A stretch of DNA of 64,000 nt from Sporosarcina oncorhynchi (GTDB lineage: Bacteria > Bacillota > Bacilli > Bacillales_A > Planococcaceae). Positions within the stretch are counted from its first letter, which is position 1. Every line of letters starts with the position of its first letter. The position numbers and the translations under genes are program-made. The stretch is taken from assembly GCF_033304615.1 (NCBI RefSeq), contig NZ_CP129118.1:1112001-1176000 (forward strand), written 5' to 3'. The notes beneath the pieces were generated by a model. It did no database searches. It was not told the origin of the DNA and worked only from the letters and a program-made list of their open reading frames with translations. Positions 63,468 to 64,000 of this stretch are shown here, piece by piece.

Positions 63468-63693
63468 GTTGAAAAAGTCGAAGTAGGGGCGGTAGATCCG
63501 TATAGAGAGGCAGCGGTTGGTGGAAGCTGTCCGGTACATCGTTCACGAATTACAACTTTTGAGTGCAACGCTTACGCGGCGATAATGCGTCTAAAGCGGA
63601 GAAAATAATTTCTCAAGCCGGGTGGTACCGCGTTACTTTACTAAGTATATAACGTCCCTGCATGATTCCTTTGAATCGTGTAGGGACTTTTTT
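63468..63693 (+). promoter_or_regulatory. T-box riboswitch leader of tyrS (tRNA-Tyr)
   Basis: Stem I contains AGAGAGGCAGCGGTTGG and GAAT followed by the TAC tyrosine specifier (63551-63553). The T-box AAGCCGGGTGGTACCGCG lies at 63615-63632. The terminator GTCCCTGCATGATTC / GAATCGTGTAGGGAC with T6 spans 63654-63693. Uncharged tRNA-Tyr is expected to stabilise the antiterminator and let tyrS be read. Confidence 0.92.
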
Positions 63694-63695
63694 AA

Positions 63696-64000
<305 letters not shown>

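Overview
The window looks like chromosomal core DNA of a low-GC Gram-positive spore-former, most probably a Planococcaceae member such as Sporosarcina. The evidence is gene content and order: murJ-rsuA-ytzE, pepV-dat, trmB-ytnP-ytzB-M42 peptidase, ytpQ-ytpR-sftA-murC-ytxG-ytxH, aroA-ccpA, acuC-acuB-acuA divergent from acsA, and tyrS behind a T-box, all blocks known from Bacillus and relatives. TTG and GTG starts behind strong Shine-Dalgarno sites are frequent, and two tRNA-responsive T-boxes are present. No rRNA, tRNA, CRISPR array, prophage or transposase gene is visible. The genus is an inference.

Layout. Positions 1-10.7 kb hold envelope and stress functions: a NagZ-type lipoprotein, small membrane proteins, a dicarboxylate/amino-acid symporter, a Fsr-type efflux pump, a BCCT osmolyte transporter, a PrpE/ApaH-like phosphatase, an SRAP repair protein, a secreted TIMP-like protein and a UvrC-like GIY-YIG protein. 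Positions 10.7-12.2 kb form a gene-poor islet with three copies of a structured dispersed repeat around one AT-rich membrane gene. Positions 12.2-14.9 kb carry a manganese ABC transporter operon with two MntR-like boxes. Then come sbcD-sbcC, brnQ, a GntR regulator, a GNAT acetyltransferase and a LysM-3D wall protein with a textbook WalR box. From 23 to 29 kb lie an SDR reductase, the mnmL-mnmM tRNA wobble modification pair, an MFS transporter and scoAB. T-box-leuS, a YtfP-like flavoprotein, murJ and rsuA follow, then a 400-bp array of three large hairpin repeats. From 36 to 51 kb is a collinear run of peptidase, D-amino-acid, tRNA-modification, DNA-translocation, cell-wall and stress genes. 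From 51 to 64 kb are a large FtsA-like protein, aroA, ccpA, the acetate/acetoin genes, a class A PBP and the start of tyrS.

Regulation seen in the sequence: four candidate sigma-B promoters (ykuS, a 126-aa membrane protein, the BCCT transporter, ytxGH), a WalR box, a pair of MntR-like operators, leucine (CTC) and tyrosine (TAC) T-boxes, and many intrinsic terminators. The sigma-B sites suggest that uncharacterised genes near 3.4-4.2 kb share stress control with the osmolyte transporter and with YtxGH, whose YtxH carries LEA-like 11-residue repeats.

No obviously new multi-gene system such as a defence island or biosynthetic cluster was found. The most unusual items are the two families of structured repeats, the FtsA-like ATPase with a long repeated beta-rich tail, the TIMP-like secreted protein, and the sigma-B linked proteins of unknown function. 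All functional assignments rest on reading translated sequence and recalled family features; no database search was run.
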